A stretch of DNA of 64,000 nt from NCBI GenBank assembly GCA_945828315.1, contig CALZQA010000001.1, positions 33,130 through 97,129 on the forward strand, given 5' to 3'. The notes under the pieces were generated by a model that ran no database searches, was not told where the DNA came from, and saw only the letters and a list, made by a program, of their open reading frames with translations. Source of the stretch: an uncultured bacterium. Lineage in GTDB: Bacteria > Bacillota > Clostridia > Lachnospirales > Lachnospiraceae. The first letter of the stretch is position 1, and each line of letters begins with the position of its first letter. Shown piece by piece: positions 48,495 to 57,394 of this stretch. Both the position numbers and the translations under genes were made by a program.

Positions 48495-50213
48495 TTATTT
48501 TAATTCATATTTTCCGGCTTTCAGTTTCGCCTCAAAAACTGCTTTGGGCAAAGGCTTGTCAAACAGAAATCCCTGAACCACCTTGCAGGCGATCTGCTTC
48601 AGATAATCCACCTGCTGCCAGTTTTCCACGCCTTCCGCCACCACGTCCATGTGGAGATCTGCCGCCATCCGGACGATGTTTGACAACACGATCCGGTCTG
48701 TCTCCTCCATACTACTCATGAAAGTCCGATCCAGCTTCAGTACATCCACCGGAAACGAACGCAAAAGATTCAGTGAAGAATAGCCAGTTCCAAAGTCATC
48801 GATGGACAATGCCACCTGATGCTGTTTCATCTGTTTCATGAAGCTGATGATCCGGTCTGTCTCGGACTCTTCCACCGTTTCCGTCAGCTCCAGCTCAATA
48901 TATTTACTCTCCAGCTCATATTTGCCAATGATACCCATGATATCCTCACATAAATGAGGGTTTGCCAGATGCTCTCTGGAAAGGTTCACGGAAACCCGCA
49001 CAGGTTCTATTCCTTCCCGCAGCCATCCCCGGATATCCTTACAAACCTGTTCTAATATATAGAAATCCAGTGTACAGACCATGCCGTTTCTCTCCAGCAC
49101 CGGGACAAATTCCATGGGCGGTACAAGCCTGCCCTCATATTCCAGACGTGCCAATGCCTCTGCTCCCACGATACGGTAGGAATCCGTTTCCACCTTCGGC
49201 TGGTAATAAGCCTTGAAAGCCCCGTTTTGCAGTGCTTCCATAAATCCGCCCGCAATCTGCTTTTCACGATAGATCTGCTGTCTGACCTCTTCGGAAACGA
49301 AGACGTAAGGCTTCTTATCCACATGTCTGGCTACATTCAGTGCCATTGCACATTCGCCGATCACCATCCCGCAATTTGTCACCGACTCATCAATGATCAA
49401 TCCACCCGCCACTGCACTGATCACAACAGGTATCTTTCGTTCACCCAACATTCCATAGGTTCCCAACCCCGAAAGCATTTCCAGGAATGCATCTGTGTGT
49501 TCTTTCCTGATCAGTGCCACAAAATTATCACCGCCCAGCCTTCCGATGCATTCCCCCTCTTCCAGACGGTCCATCAACGCCTTCGAATACCGCGCGATGA
49601 TCATATCTGTTTCCTTTGTGCCAAACTGTTTGTTCACCAGACTAAAGCGTGTCAGATTAAAATAGTAGGCATTATACCGGGTCAGTTCATTCTTTACCAG
49701 CAGTTCATCCACGTAGGTCAGAAAGCCACCCGAATTCGGTAGACCTGTCAGGCTGTCCGTATGTGCGATCTTTTTCACCTGATGGATCAGCCGCCATCTA
49801 CCGCAATGAAAAAACAGGATTTCGAACATGACGTCCAATTCACTTTTTTCTTCTTCCGAGAAGGAACCTGCCCCTTTTGTCCGGTAAAGAACATAGGTTA
49901 CCTGTCCGCCTTCTCCTGTATGAAACTGCCGCTCATATGCCACCGTATCTTCGTTCTCTTCGCCGGATGAAAACAGAAGAAAGTCCCTTTTTTCCCCGCC
50001 CTTTGTGTACTGCGTGTCAGGCGCGGAAAATTTCATCAGGACCTGCGCGATCCGGTATGAGTCCCTGATCCGGCCAAATGCTTTTCCCGTGACCGCGATG
50101 GATATTTCCGACTCTGCCAGCGTATGCACAAAGTTCTCTATGTCAGTTTGAAATCTTACGGCTGTCCGGCCCGTGGTTTCGCCCGCTGGCCGGGGATGCT
50201 CTCTTCCCGTCAT
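48495..50213 (-). CDS. Cyclic-di-GMP phosphodiesterase with degenerate GGDEF domain
   Basis: A 572-residue protein: a variable N-terminal sensor (about 1-150), a GGDEF domain whose signature reads RLGGDNF (Glu to Asn, so cyclase activity is probably lost) and a C-terminal EAL domain. The EAL domain has GAEALARLE, VSVNLSREHL, ELELTETVE, DDFGTGYSSLNLL, KLDRTF and AEGVEN, so all metal ligands are present and it should hydrolyse c-di-GMP. No membrane helix was seen. ATG 50213 follows AAAGGAG. Confidence 0.88.
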   Translation of the reverse strand: MTGREHPRPAGETTGRTAVRFQTDIENFVHTLAESEISIAVTGKAFGRIRDSYRIAQVLMKFSAPDTQYTKGGEKRDFLLFSSGEENEDTVAYERQFHTGEGGQVTYVLYRTKGAGSFSEEEKSELDVMFEILFFHCGRWRLIHQVKKIAHTDSLTGLPNSGGFLTYVDELLVKNELTRYNAYYFNLTRFSLVNKQFGTKETDMIIARYSKALMDRLEEGECIGRLGGDNFVALIRKEHTDAFLEMLSGLGTYGMLGERKIPVVISAVAGGLIIDESVTNCGMVIGECAMALNVARHVDKKPYVFVSEEVRQQIYREKQIAGGFMEALQNGAFKAYYQPKVETDSYRIVGAEALARLEYEGRLVPPMEFVPVLERNGMVCTLDFYILEQVCKDIRGWLREGIEPVRVSVNLSREHLANPHLCEDIMGIIGKYELESKYIELELTETVEESETDRIISFMKQMKQHQVALSIDDFGTGYSSLNLLRSFPVDVLKLDRTFMSSMEETDRIVLSNIVRMAADLHMDVVAEGVENWQQVDYLKQIACKVVQGFLFDKPLPKAVFEAKLKAGKYELK

Positions 50214-50243
50214 AAATGCGGCTCCTTTTTTATGTTGCAAAAT

Positions 50244-50278
50244 GCACATATTTTTGTTATTTTACCACAAAAATGTGC
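50244..50278. promoter_or_regulatory. Inverted repeat around the promoter of the EAL gene
   Basis: Arms GCACATATTTTTGT (50244-50257) and ACAAAAATGTGC (50267-50278) pair with one bulge and enclose the -10 hexamer. This is a probable operator; the regulator is unknown. Confidence 0.6.
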
Positions 50279-50287
50279 GTGAATCAA
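50259..50287 (-). promoter_or_regulatory. Sigma-A promoter of the EAL-C39-lepA unit
   Basis: Minus strand TTGATT (50282-50287), 17 bp, TAAAAT (50259-50264). It is placed after the spoIIP terminator, so the downstream genes do not depend on sporulation. Confidence 0.78.
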
Positions 50288-50289
50288 AT

Positions 50290-50328
50290 AAAAAAAGGTA
50301 TCCTCCACACCGCAAGATACCTTTTTTT
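50290..50328. terminator. Bidirectional terminator after spoIIP
   Basis: Perfect 13-bp stem (50290-50302 with 50316-50328) with A7/T7 ends and a 13-nt loop. It separates spoIIP from the EAL gene promoter. Confidence 0.92.
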
Positions 50329-50369
50329 ATCCCATTGCGTCATACGCTACATGTGCCTTTGTCTGATTT

Positions 50370-51677
50370 TTACGGTTTTTCGCCGCTCAGCACGCGGTTT
50401 AAGATATCCGCCAGCGGAGGCATTGCATTCATTGCCTCCTGCAGGGAATTTGTCTGCGCTCCCACCTCCACAAGCAGCGATTTGGGACAGTAGTGCATGT
50501 TGTAACGAAGTCCCTTTAAATAGATTCCCCTGCTGAAGCCCGGATAATACTCACTGGCCAGCAGTTCCATCTGAAGCGAAAAGGCAAGATTGGTCTGCAG
50601 ATTCGGATTTTTCAGCGACGTGAGTGCCCCGTTCTTATTCGTATAGCTGAGTCCGTTAAAAAACATGACCGGAGCCATGACCGTATCATTCACCTCAGTC
50701 AAAAGATAAGTGTCATTCCCGACACCGTCCCGATGCAGATCAATGACCACCTCAATGGTCGGGTGATCCTTTAAGATCTGTTGCAGATGAGGTCCCGCCA
50801 CGCCGTATGCCCGGTCACGATCAGAATCGTAAGTGCTCCGGTCATGAAGCACCTGAAAACCGTACCGCCCGGTCAGTATCTCCGTCAGATAATCTCCCAG
50901 TCCCACGACGGATTCGTCCAGATCACCGTCCGTGGAATCACGATATCCTTCCAATGAATGGGTATGATAGATCAATATCTGAGGTCCATCCACATCTTCT
51001 TTCAGTTTCATATTCTTTTTCAGCAGTTTTTCCAGATTGAGCTGGCTGCTGTTGCTTCCGGTCGTCCCGTCGATGCAATAATGTTTTTTGACCAGCGTCT
51101 GATAATCCCTTAGTTCCTCCAGATCCAGCTCTACGGCTTTTTTCGTCGCATAGGAAAAAAGGGAACACTCTGTGTTTCCCGCCGTATCATTTCCCTGCAT
51201 CTGATTAAAAAATGTCTGCCGAAACAGTTCGCTTGTCTGTCCACCCGCAGATGCATCCGCCCCGCTCTCGTCCGCATACCATGCTTCGTTTTCTTCCTGA
51301 AGCTGTGCGGCGAGCTGCTGTTCCATTTCTGCTTCAAATGCGCTCTCAGAGGCCGCTGTTTCCCCCTCCTGAGCCGCATAAGTATAGACCGGGAAGCACT
51401 CCATGACTGCGTCCATTAATATCTGTGAAACCGAACGTTCCGCCGGTCTTTCACTGTTTACAATAGGCAGATAGTAATCCAGTACATTCTGGTAAATACT
51501 CTCCTGGGCTTTTACGCCTGCATAGGCTGCAAATTTCCGCTCCCCTGTTTCGTTTTCCCCGCGCAGCTGCACAAGCTCTGTCAAAAAAGCTGCACAAACA
51601 CAAAAAAGAAGGATAAAAAGTGCTCCTATCCTTCTCTTTTTTTCGTTCTTTTTCGTTTCTATCAAGACATGCCGCAC
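50370..51677 (-). CDS. spoIIP: Stage II sporulation protein P
   Basis: SpoIIP is a membrane-anchored peptidoglycan amidase/endopeptidase which, with SpoIID and SpoIIM, drives engulfment. A 435-residue protein: N-terminal membrane helix (about 18-38), and catalytic domain with ILIYHTHSLEGY, VIDLHRDGV (zinc ligands) and LLVEVGAQTNSLQEAMNAM. The start is GTG 51677, 8 nt after GGGAGG; an ATG six bases earlier is too close to that site. It follows gpr as in Bacillus. Confidence 0.95.
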   Translation of the reverse strand: MRHVLIETKKNEKKRRIGALFILLFCVCAAFLTELVQLRGENETGERKFAAYAGVKAQESIYQNVLDYYLPIVNSERPAERSVSQILMDAVMECFPVYTYAAQEGETAASESAFEAEMEQQLAAQLQEENEAWYADESGADASAGGQTSELFRQTFFNQMQGNDTAGNTECSLFSYATKKAVELDLEELRDYQTLVKKHYCIDGTTGSNSSQLNLEKLLKKNMKLKEDVDGPQILIYHTHSLEGYRDSTDGDLDESVVGLGDYLTEILTGRYGFQVLHDRSTYDSDRDRAYGVAGPHLQQILKDHPTIEVVIDLHRDGVGNDTYLLTEVNDTVMAPVMFFNGLSYTNKNGALTSLKNPNLQTNLAFSLQMELLASEYYPGFSRGIYLKGLRYNMHYCPKSLLVEVGAQTNSLQEAMNAMPPLADILNRVLSGEKP

Positions 51678-51700
51678 CTGCATTACCTCCCTAACATTAG

Positions 51701-51730
51701 ATCATATGCGGGAGTTGTCCGATTTATGAC
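51701..51730 (-). promoter_or_regulatory. Candidate sigma-E promoter of spoIIP
   Basis: Minus strand GTCATA (51725-51730) and CATATGAT (51701-51708), separated by 16 bp after ATA, matches the mother-cell sigma-E pattern ATA-N16-CATACAnT in six of eight -10 positions. No sigma-A promoter is obvious. Confidence 0.55.
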
Positions 51731-51753
51731 TGTTTTTTATCTTGCTGCGCTTT

Positions 51754-52692
51754 TTATTCCTGAAGCGCCAGATTGATGGCATCGGAGATCGTACTGCTCA
51801 GCCGGTTCACAGACGCGTCAATGTCCTTTGAAGTCACATACAATGTATTTAAGTGCGGTGCCAAAAGCTCCCGCACCAGCTCATACTGCTCGACCTCATC
51901 CAGCGAGCGGTAGGAGCTTCGCATTCTTCCGTAGGGTGCATGCTCAGAGAGTGCCTCCAGCAGATTGTTCATGGTATCGTTCACGATGGTAGCTGCGTCC
52001 ACCACCGTCGGTATTCCGATCGCCAACACCGGAATGCCGAGTGCCTCCTGCGTCAGGGGATGTCTATGGTTGCCTACGCCGGAACCGGGGTGAATACCGG
52101 TATCCGTAACCTGTATGGTGCGATTCAAACGTCTGGTACTGCGGGCGGCAAGCGCATCTACCGCAATGACAAAATCAGGCTGTGTCTCCCGTAAAATCCC
52201 CCGGATGATCTCACTGCTCTCCATTCCGGTCTGCGCCATGACACCGGGCACAATGGCACTGACACGCTTCTGTTTTTTTCCAAAAACATCATCTCCAAAT
52301 TCACGCATCATATGCCGTGTTATAAAAAGATGATCCGCCACCTTCGGCCCCAGTGAATCCGAAGTCACCTCACGATTTCCGAGTCCCACTACCAGCGCTG
52401 AAAGCTGCTTGCCCTTCGGCGCCAGCCGCTTGATGATGCGCGCCAGCTGCTCACTGATCATCCGGTGATAGCGGTCATCCTCATCATCCATGCTGGCTGC
52501 TTCAATAGTGATGTAGTTGCCCTTCGGTCTTCCCATGCTGCGTGCGCCGTTCTCCGTCTCTATGACCATGGTCGTGATCTGGATGTCCTCATACATCTTC
52601 TCCTTTTCCAGCCGTACACCCTTGATCTCTATGTTGTCCTGCTCATACTTTTCCCGTGCTTCCAGTGCCAAATCTGTTCTGATCTCGTACAT
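51754..52692 (-). CDS. gpr: Germination protease Gpr
   Basis: A 312-residue aspartic-like protease (family A25) that cleaves small acid-soluble spore proteins when spores germinate. It begins MYEIRTDLALEAREKYEQD, with an N-terminal propeptide, and carries LVVGLGNREVTSDSLGPKVADHLFITRH split into VGLGNREVTSD and LGPKVADH, IVPGVMAQTG, and AVDALAARSTRRLNRTIQ. It is divergent from rpsT as in Bacillus. A forespore promoter is expected but none was clear. Confidence 0.96.
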   Translation of the reverse strand: MYEIRTDLALEAREKYEQDNIEIKGVRLEKEKMYEDIQITTMVIETENGARSMGRPKGNYITIEAASMDDEDDRYHRMISEQLARIIKRLAPKGKQLSALVVGLGNREVTSDSLGPKVADHLFITRHMMREFGDDVFGKKQKRVSAIVPGVMAQTGMESSEIIRGILRETQPDFVIAVDALAARSTRRLNRTIQVTDTGIHPGSGVGNHRHPLTQEALGIPVLAIGIPTVVDAATIVNDTMNNLLEALSEHAPYGRMRSSYRSLDEVEQYELVRELLAPHLNTLYVTSKDIDASVNRLSSTISDAINLALQE

Positions 52693-52749
52693 AATGATCC
52701 TCCACGATACATTTTTTTATAGTTTTTGCCAAAAATCTCTTTTTATGTA

Positions 52750-52778
52750 TTGACAGAACGAAATCAAATCGTTATTAT
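52750..52778 (+). promoter_or_regulatory. Sigma-A promoter of rpsT
   Basis: TTGACA (52750-52755), 17 bp, TATTAT (52773-52778). The ~90-nt leader contains a CATCAG/CTGATG hairpin, which could serve S20 autoregulation. Confidence 0.85.
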
Positions 52779-52868
52779 TATCTAGTGTGCGTACATCAGA
52801 TACGTCCGTGTCCGGCTCTGATGCAGCATGAGACTACAAATATATTAGGAAAACGGAGGTGTACGGTT

Positions 52869-53132
52869 TTGGCAAACATTAAATCTGCTAAGAAGAGAAT
52901 TCTTGTAACAGAGAAGAAAGCTGCAAGAAATAAGGCAATCAGATCAAAAGTAAAGACATCTATCAAGAAAGTAGACGCTGCGATCGCTGCTAAGGATCAG
53001 GCTGCTGCTAACGAGGCTTTAAAGGCTGCAATCGGCGAGATCAGCAAGGCTACTTCCAAAGGTGTTTATCACAAAAATACTTCTTCCAGAAAGATTTCCC
53101 GTATGACAAAGGCTGTCAACAAGATGGCTTAA
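52869..53132 (+). CDS. rpsT: 30S ribosomal protein S20
   Basis: An 87-residue basic S20: ANIKSAKKRILVTEKKAARN at the N-terminus, NTSSRKISRMTKAVNKM at the C-terminus. The start is TTG 52869, 9 nt after CGGAGG, which gives the family length; the frame upstream has ATG codons but not family sequence. UUG starts for S20 are also known in E. coli and help autoregulation. Confidence 0.96.
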   Translation: MANIKSAKKRILVTEKKAARNKAIRSKVKTSIKKVDAAIAAKDQAAANEALKAAIGEISKATSKGVYHKNTSSRKISRMTKAVNKMA

Positions 53133-53176
53133 TCGGCTGGTCGAAGCATATAAATTTTTTATTAACCCACAAATAC

Positions 53177-53217
53177 AAGTCCGGTAAGAGTTCACCCTCG
53201 CCGGACTTCTTTTGTTT
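53177..53217 (+). terminator. Terminator after rpsT
   Basis: 8-bp stem AAGTCCGG (53177-53184) with CCGGACTT (53201-53208), 16-nt loop, then TCTTTTGTTT. It also faces the convergent holA end. Confidence 0.82.
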
Positions 53218-54210
53218 CTATCTATATTCCCACTCTCTGCTGGCCTCCATGATGACCAGCTCCACTGCGATCTGCTCGTTCATCTGACCGGTCTTTACCG
53301 CAGTCTCCATCTCCACACTGTAGCGCAGTATCTTTTTGATACTGTCAATAGAGAGACGCGATGCCTGCCCCAGCGACCGACTCACTGCAAAGGGCGGAAT
53401 GCCTGCCGCCTTCGCCATCGCGCTGTTGTTTGTACCCTTGCGCTTTAAGTCCTTAAGCTGCAGTAAGATATTGTACTGCCTCGTGATGAGAAAGAGAATG
53501 CGCATCGGCGGCTCTTTGAGCGCCAGCAGATCATAATACATTTCCAGCGCATCCTTTCTGCGGCACTCAATGATGGCACTCACCATATCAAAGATCTTAT
53601 TGGTGACCGCCTGCGGACAGACTGCCTCCACATCCGGGAGTTCAATGACATCCTTGTCCAGACAATAACAGATCAGCTTTTCCATCTCCCGGTCCAGTGT
53701 GCCCATATCCGTACCCACACGGTCAAAAAACTCCTGCATCGCAGCCTTTGTGATGTTCTTGTTTTCCCTTTTCAACCGTCCCAGCATCCAGCGCGTCAAA
53801 AGTTCCTGATTCTGAGCAGCAAATTCCACAATCTTTCCGTGATCCTTCAGGGCCTTGAACATCTTACTTCGCTTATCCACGTCAGATTCCACAAACACAA
53901 AGGTCGTCGTCTCCGGAATCTGTGCCATATATTCCGCCAGCTCCTCTGCACCGCTCTTGAAGAAGCCGGAATCCTCCACCAGGATCAGCCGGTGATCCGC
54001 AAAAAAAGGCATCGTCTCTCCCAGATCGATCAGCTCCTTGGGATTCGTCTCCTTTCCCTGATAAAAAGCGGCGTTCATCGTATCTCCCTCTGTCCAGAGT
54101 GCACTTTTCAGCTTATCTTTGTACTGCTTTTTCAGATAAGCCTCCTCGCCGTAGAGCAGATAAGCAGTCTTATATTTTTGGTTTTTGATATCCTCATCAA
54201 TGGTTCGCAT
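53218..54210 (-). CDS. holA: DNA polymerase III delta subunit
   Basis: The clamp-loader delta subunit (YqeN in Bacillus), 330 residues: AYLLYGEEAYLKKQYKDKL near the N-terminus, AAA+ core without a functional P-loop, and a C-terminal collar domain ending KTGQMNEQIAVELVIMEAS. Start ATG 54210 fits the family; the ribosome-binding site is weak (AGGTG) and a GTG at 54216 is possible. Located next to rpsT as in Bacillus. Confidence 0.92.
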   Translation of the reverse strand: MRTIDEDIKNQKYKTAYLLYGEEAYLKKQYKDKLKSALWTEGDTMNAAFYQGKETNPKELIDLGETMPFFADHRLILVEDSGFFKSGAEELAEYMAQIPETTTFVFVESDVDKRSKMFKALKDHGKIVEFAAQNQELLTRWMLGRLKRENKNITKAAMQEFFDRVGTDMGTLDREMEKLICYCLDKDVIELPDVEAVCPQAVTNKIFDMVSAIIECRRKDALEMYYDLLALKEPPMRILFLITRQYNILLQLKDLKRKGTNNSAMAKAAGIPPFAVSRSLGQASRLSIDSIKKILRYSVEMETAVKTGQMNEQIAVELVIMEASREWEYR

Positions 54211-54246
54211 AGACACCTGTCGCGTAACTGTTCCGTTCTCTCACAG

Positions 54247-55602
54247 TCATCTCGCTCCCTTTCCTTTTTTCTGTGCATAAATGTAAAGACACAACTGCGC
54301 CAACAGCGTGATCGTCCAGGTGATCGGATAGGATAGATACACGGTCGCGATCTTGTGAAACTGCGGAATCTGAAAGACCGTCGCAATCCACACCAGACGC
54401 AGCCCACAGGCTCCTATCAGAGACATGATCATTGGTCCGATGGAATAACCCATGCCACGTAGCACGCCTACCACTACATCCATCATACCACAAAGGGCGT
54501 AGGGAAGCAAAATGATCGCCATGCGCACCATTCCCGCTTCGATCACCTCTGCACTGCTTGAATAGATGTGAAGCAACGGACGGCCAAAACCGTACATCAG
54601 CCATCCAAACACCACACCTGTCACGATCACGCAGCCCTCAGCAGTGAGCAGGATCTTTCCGATCCGATCCCTTTTCCCTGCGCCAACATTCTGACTGGTA
54701 AAGGAGATCGCCGCCTGATGGAATGCGTTCATTGCCACATAAACAAAGCCCTCCAGATTCATCGCCGCAGAGTTACCGGCCACAACAATCTCTCCGAAAA
54801 TATTGACAGAGGACTGGATCACTACATTGGACAGAGAGAAAACCGCCCCCTGAAAGCCTGCCGGAAGTCCCACACACACGATCTGTATCAATTTCTCTTT
54901 ATATATGCGCAGTTTTCCCAGGATCAAACGGATCCCACCCTGTTCCCGCATCATGCAGCGTACCACCAGAAAGGCGGAGATACACTGTGAGATCACAGTC
55001 GCCAGTCCGACACCGGCCACATCCATATCCAGCGCGATCACAAAGAACATATTGAGGATCACATTGATGATGCCTGCTGTCATCAGGTAATATAACGGCC
55101 GCTTCGTATCTCCGACGGAGCGCAGCAGCGCGCTTCCGAAATTGTAGATCATCATCGCCGTCATCCCAAGGAAATAAATGCGCAGATACAGCGCTGCCAA
55201 CGGCAAGATATTTTCCGGTGTCTGCATCAGTTCCAAAAGCTGCGGTGCAAAGACCACACCCACGATCGTCAGGATCACGCCGCTGATGAGACTTAGCATC
55301 ATGGCAGTGTGAACCGTCTTGCTCAGTTCCTCGTCATTGCCTGCACCATAATCTCGGGCAGCCAGCACGTTTCCGCCAACAGACAGCCCCAGAAACACAT
55401 TTGTCATCAGATTGATCAGTGCCGTATTGCTGCCTACTGCAGCCAGAGAATTATCCCCGGCAAAGCGCCCCACTACTACAATATCCGCCGCGTTGAACAA
55501 CAGCTGCAAAATACTGGAGCACATCAAAGGAATGGTGAACAGCAGCATCTTTTTCAAGATGGGACCGTTCACCATATCTATTTCATATTTCTTTTTATCC
55601 AC
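54247..55602 (-). CDS. MATE family efflux transporter
   Basis: A 451-residue multidrug and toxin exporter with about 12 membrane helices in two homologous halves; GPILKKMLLFTIPLMCSSILQ is the family's N-terminal helix sequence. I chose a GTG start at 55602 behind AAGGGGGC; an upstream ATG at 55623 has no site. It ends 36 bp before holA on the same strand, so they may be co-transcribed. Substrate is unknown. Confidence 0.92.
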   Translation of the reverse strand: MDKKKYEIDMVNGPILKKMLLFTIPLMCSSILQLLFNAADIVVVGRFAGDNSLAAVGSNTALINLMTNVFLGLSVGGNVLAARDYGAGNDEELSKTVHTAMMLSLISGVILTIVGVVFAPQLLELMQTPENILPLAALYLRIYFLGMTAMMIYNFGSALLRSVGDTKRPLYYLMTAGIINVILNMFFVIALDMDVAGVGLATVISQCISAFLVVRCMMREQGGIRLILGKLRIYKEKLIQIVCVGLPAGFQGAVFSLSNVVIQSSVNIFGEIVVAGNSAAMNLEGFVYVAMNAFHQAAISFTSQNVGAGKRDRIGKILLTAEGCVIVTGVVFGWLMYGFGRPLLHIYSSSAEVIEAGMVRMAIILLPYALCGMMDVVVGVLRGMGYSIGPMIMSLIGACGLRLVWIATVFQIPQFHKIATVYLSYPITWTITLLAQLCLYIYAQKKGKGAR

Positions 55603-55665
55603 AACTAACGCCCCCTTCAGCATATCTAAGGATACGTTAGCTCATGTGAGAGAAAAAATCAAGTT

Positions 55666-57267
55666 TTAACCGAGTATTTTTTTCAGATCCTCCTCCGGTG
55701 TCGTGATCGGTGCGATCTGATATTTTTCCACCAAAAAGTTCAACACATTCGGAGAGATAAATGCAGGAAGCGAAGGCCCCAGCAGGATATTTTTGATACC
55801 CAGATGAAGCAGTGTCAACAGGATGCAGACTGCCTTCTGCTCATACCAGGAGAGCACCATGGAAAGCGGCAGATCGTTCACGCCACATGCAAAGGCTTCG
55901 GCGAGAGCAACAGCCACCTTGATGGCACTGTAGGCATCGTTGCACTGTCCCATATCCATGATGCGGGGCAATCCGCCGATGGTGCCGAGATCAAGATCGT
56001 TAAATCGGTATTTCCCGCAGGCAAGCGTGAGAATGACACTGTCAGAGGGTGTCTGCTTGACAAATTCCGTGTAGTAACTGCGCCCCATTCTTGCACCATC
56101 ACAACCGCCCACGAGGAAGAAATGCCGGATCGCACCTGTTTTCACTGCATCAACCACCGTATCGGCAACCGAAAGCACTGCCCCATGCGCAAAACCGGTC
56201 ATCACCTTTTCTCCGCCATTGATGCCCGTGAACCGCATATTCTCTGGATAACCGCCAAGCGCAAGTGCCTTTTTGATGACCGGTGTAAAATCCTTCTCCT
56301 CGCCAATATGAACCATACCGGGATAAGACACCACCTCGGTCGTGAATACACGGTCCGAGTAACTTGCCTTAGGCGGCATCAGACAGTTCGTCGTAAAAAG
56401 CACGGGTGCCGGAAGATCCGCAAATTCCTTCTGCTGGTTCTGCCATGCGGTTCCGAAATTTCCTTTCAGATGGGTATACTTTTTCAGTTCCGGATATGCA
56501 TGCGCGGGCAGCATCTCTCCGTGGGTATAGATATTGATTCCCTTGTCCTTTGTCTGTTCCAAAAGCTGCTTCAGATCATACAGATCATGCCCCGTGATAA
56601 CGATAAACGGACCTTTTTCTACCGTGAGACTCACCTCTGTCGGCACTGGGTTACCATAGGTTTCGGTGTTGGCCTTGTCGAGGAGTGCCATACACTTCAG
56701 GTTGATCTCACCGACCTCCATCACGATGGGGAGCAGCTCATCCATCCCCCAGTCCTCTCTGCCGACAGCAGCGAGTGCCTTGTAAAAAAAGCTGTACACG
56801 TCTGCATCCCGGTATCCGAGTATCTGTGCGTGATAGGTGTATGCCGCCATTCCACGGATACCAAATAAGATCAGCGATTTCAGAGACCGGATATCTTCAT
56901 CTGCTTCCCAGAGTTTCTTCATGTCATAAGGATCCGGTTTGCCGCAAGCAGAGCTGCCGCAGTTACAGTTACGCGCGATATGTTCCTTCTCTGCCTCCAC
57001 CCGGTCGGTGAGAGCCGAAATCATCTGATTGTTAAAATTTACATTGGTAAGAGTCGTAAAAAGTCCCTCTACCACTAATCTATCTGTAGCTCCCGTCACA
57101 AGCTGACGGTTGCTTTCAGCTGCTCTCGCAAGTCCGATCAGCGCCCCCGTCAGCTGATCCTGGAGTTCCGCAGTATCTGCCTTCTTCCCGCAAACACCTG
57201 CTGCTCCCGTGCAACCTGTACAACCTGCCGTCTGTTCACACTGAAAACAAAACATTTGATCTTTCAT
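55666..57267 (-). CDS. hcp: Hydroxylamine reductase / hybrid-cluster protein
   Basis: The hybrid-cluster protein, which detoxifies nitric oxide and hydroxylamine in anaerobes. 533 residues: N-terminal cysteines CFQCEQTAGCTGCTGAAGVCG (class II, cubane cluster) and hybrid-cluster ligands in GGEKVMTGFAHG, VGGCDGARMGRSYYTE, LACGKYRFN and the terminal HLGIKNILLGPSLPAF segment. CGGAGG precedes the ATG. It is divergent from a Crp/Fnr-type regulator with shared candidate operators. Confidence 0.96.
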   Translation of the reverse strand: MKDQMFCFQCEQTAGCTGCTGAAGVCGKKADTAELQDQLTGALIGLARAAESNRQLVTGATDRLVVEGLFTTLTNVNFNNQMISALTDRVEAEKEHIARNCNCGSSACGKPDPYDMKKLWEADEDIRSLKSLILFGIRGMAAYTYHAQILGYRDADVYSFFYKALAAVGREDWGMDELLPIVMEVGEINLKCMALLDKANTETYGNPVPTEVSLTVEKGPFIVITGHDLYDLKQLLEQTKDKGINIYTHGEMLPAHAYPELKKYTHLKGNFGTAWQNQQKEFADLPAPVLFTTNCLMPPKASYSDRVFTTEVVSYPGMVHIGEEKDFTPVIKKALALGGYPENMRFTGINGGEKVMTGFAHGAVLSVADTVVDAVKTGAIRHFFLVGGCDGARMGRSYYTEFVKQTPSDSVILTLACGKYRFNDLDLGTIGGLPRIMDMGQCNDAYSAIKVAVALAEAFACGVNDLPLSMVLSWYEQKAVCILLTLLHLGIKNILLGPSLPAFISPNVLNFLVEKYQIAPITTPEEDLKKILG

Positions 57268-57321
57268 TTTTTATTCCTCCGTTTATATCTCATATTTTTT
57301 GTCTATCATTTTAAATAGCTT

Positions 57322-57335
57322 GTTGTGTTTACGAC
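57322..57335. promoter_or_regulatory. Candidate Crp/Fnr-type operator, hcp side
   Basis: GTTGTGTTTACGAC, a near-palindrome of the form GTTGT-N4-ACRAC, lies in the hcp promoter region near the weak -10 TAAAAT (57308-57313, minus strand). The same motif recurs at 57367. Confidence 0.6.
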
Positions 57336-57366
57336 ATGATTCTATTACAGCAGATCCAACAATTCA

Positions 57367-57380
57367 GTTGTATTTACAAC
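57367..57380. promoter_or_regulatory. Candidate Crp/Fnr-type operator, regulator side
   Basis: GTTGTATTTACAAC: a perfect 5-bp-arm palindrome, 45 bp from the first copy and immediately before the regulator's ribosome-binding site. It suggests autoregulation. Confidence 0.65.
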
Positions 57381-57394
57381 AACAGGAGATGTTT

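Noticed and set aside
52700..52750. Forespore (sigma-F/G) promoter before gpr
   Set aside because: Only partial matches (ACATA and GGCAAAAAC) with wrong spacing were seen.
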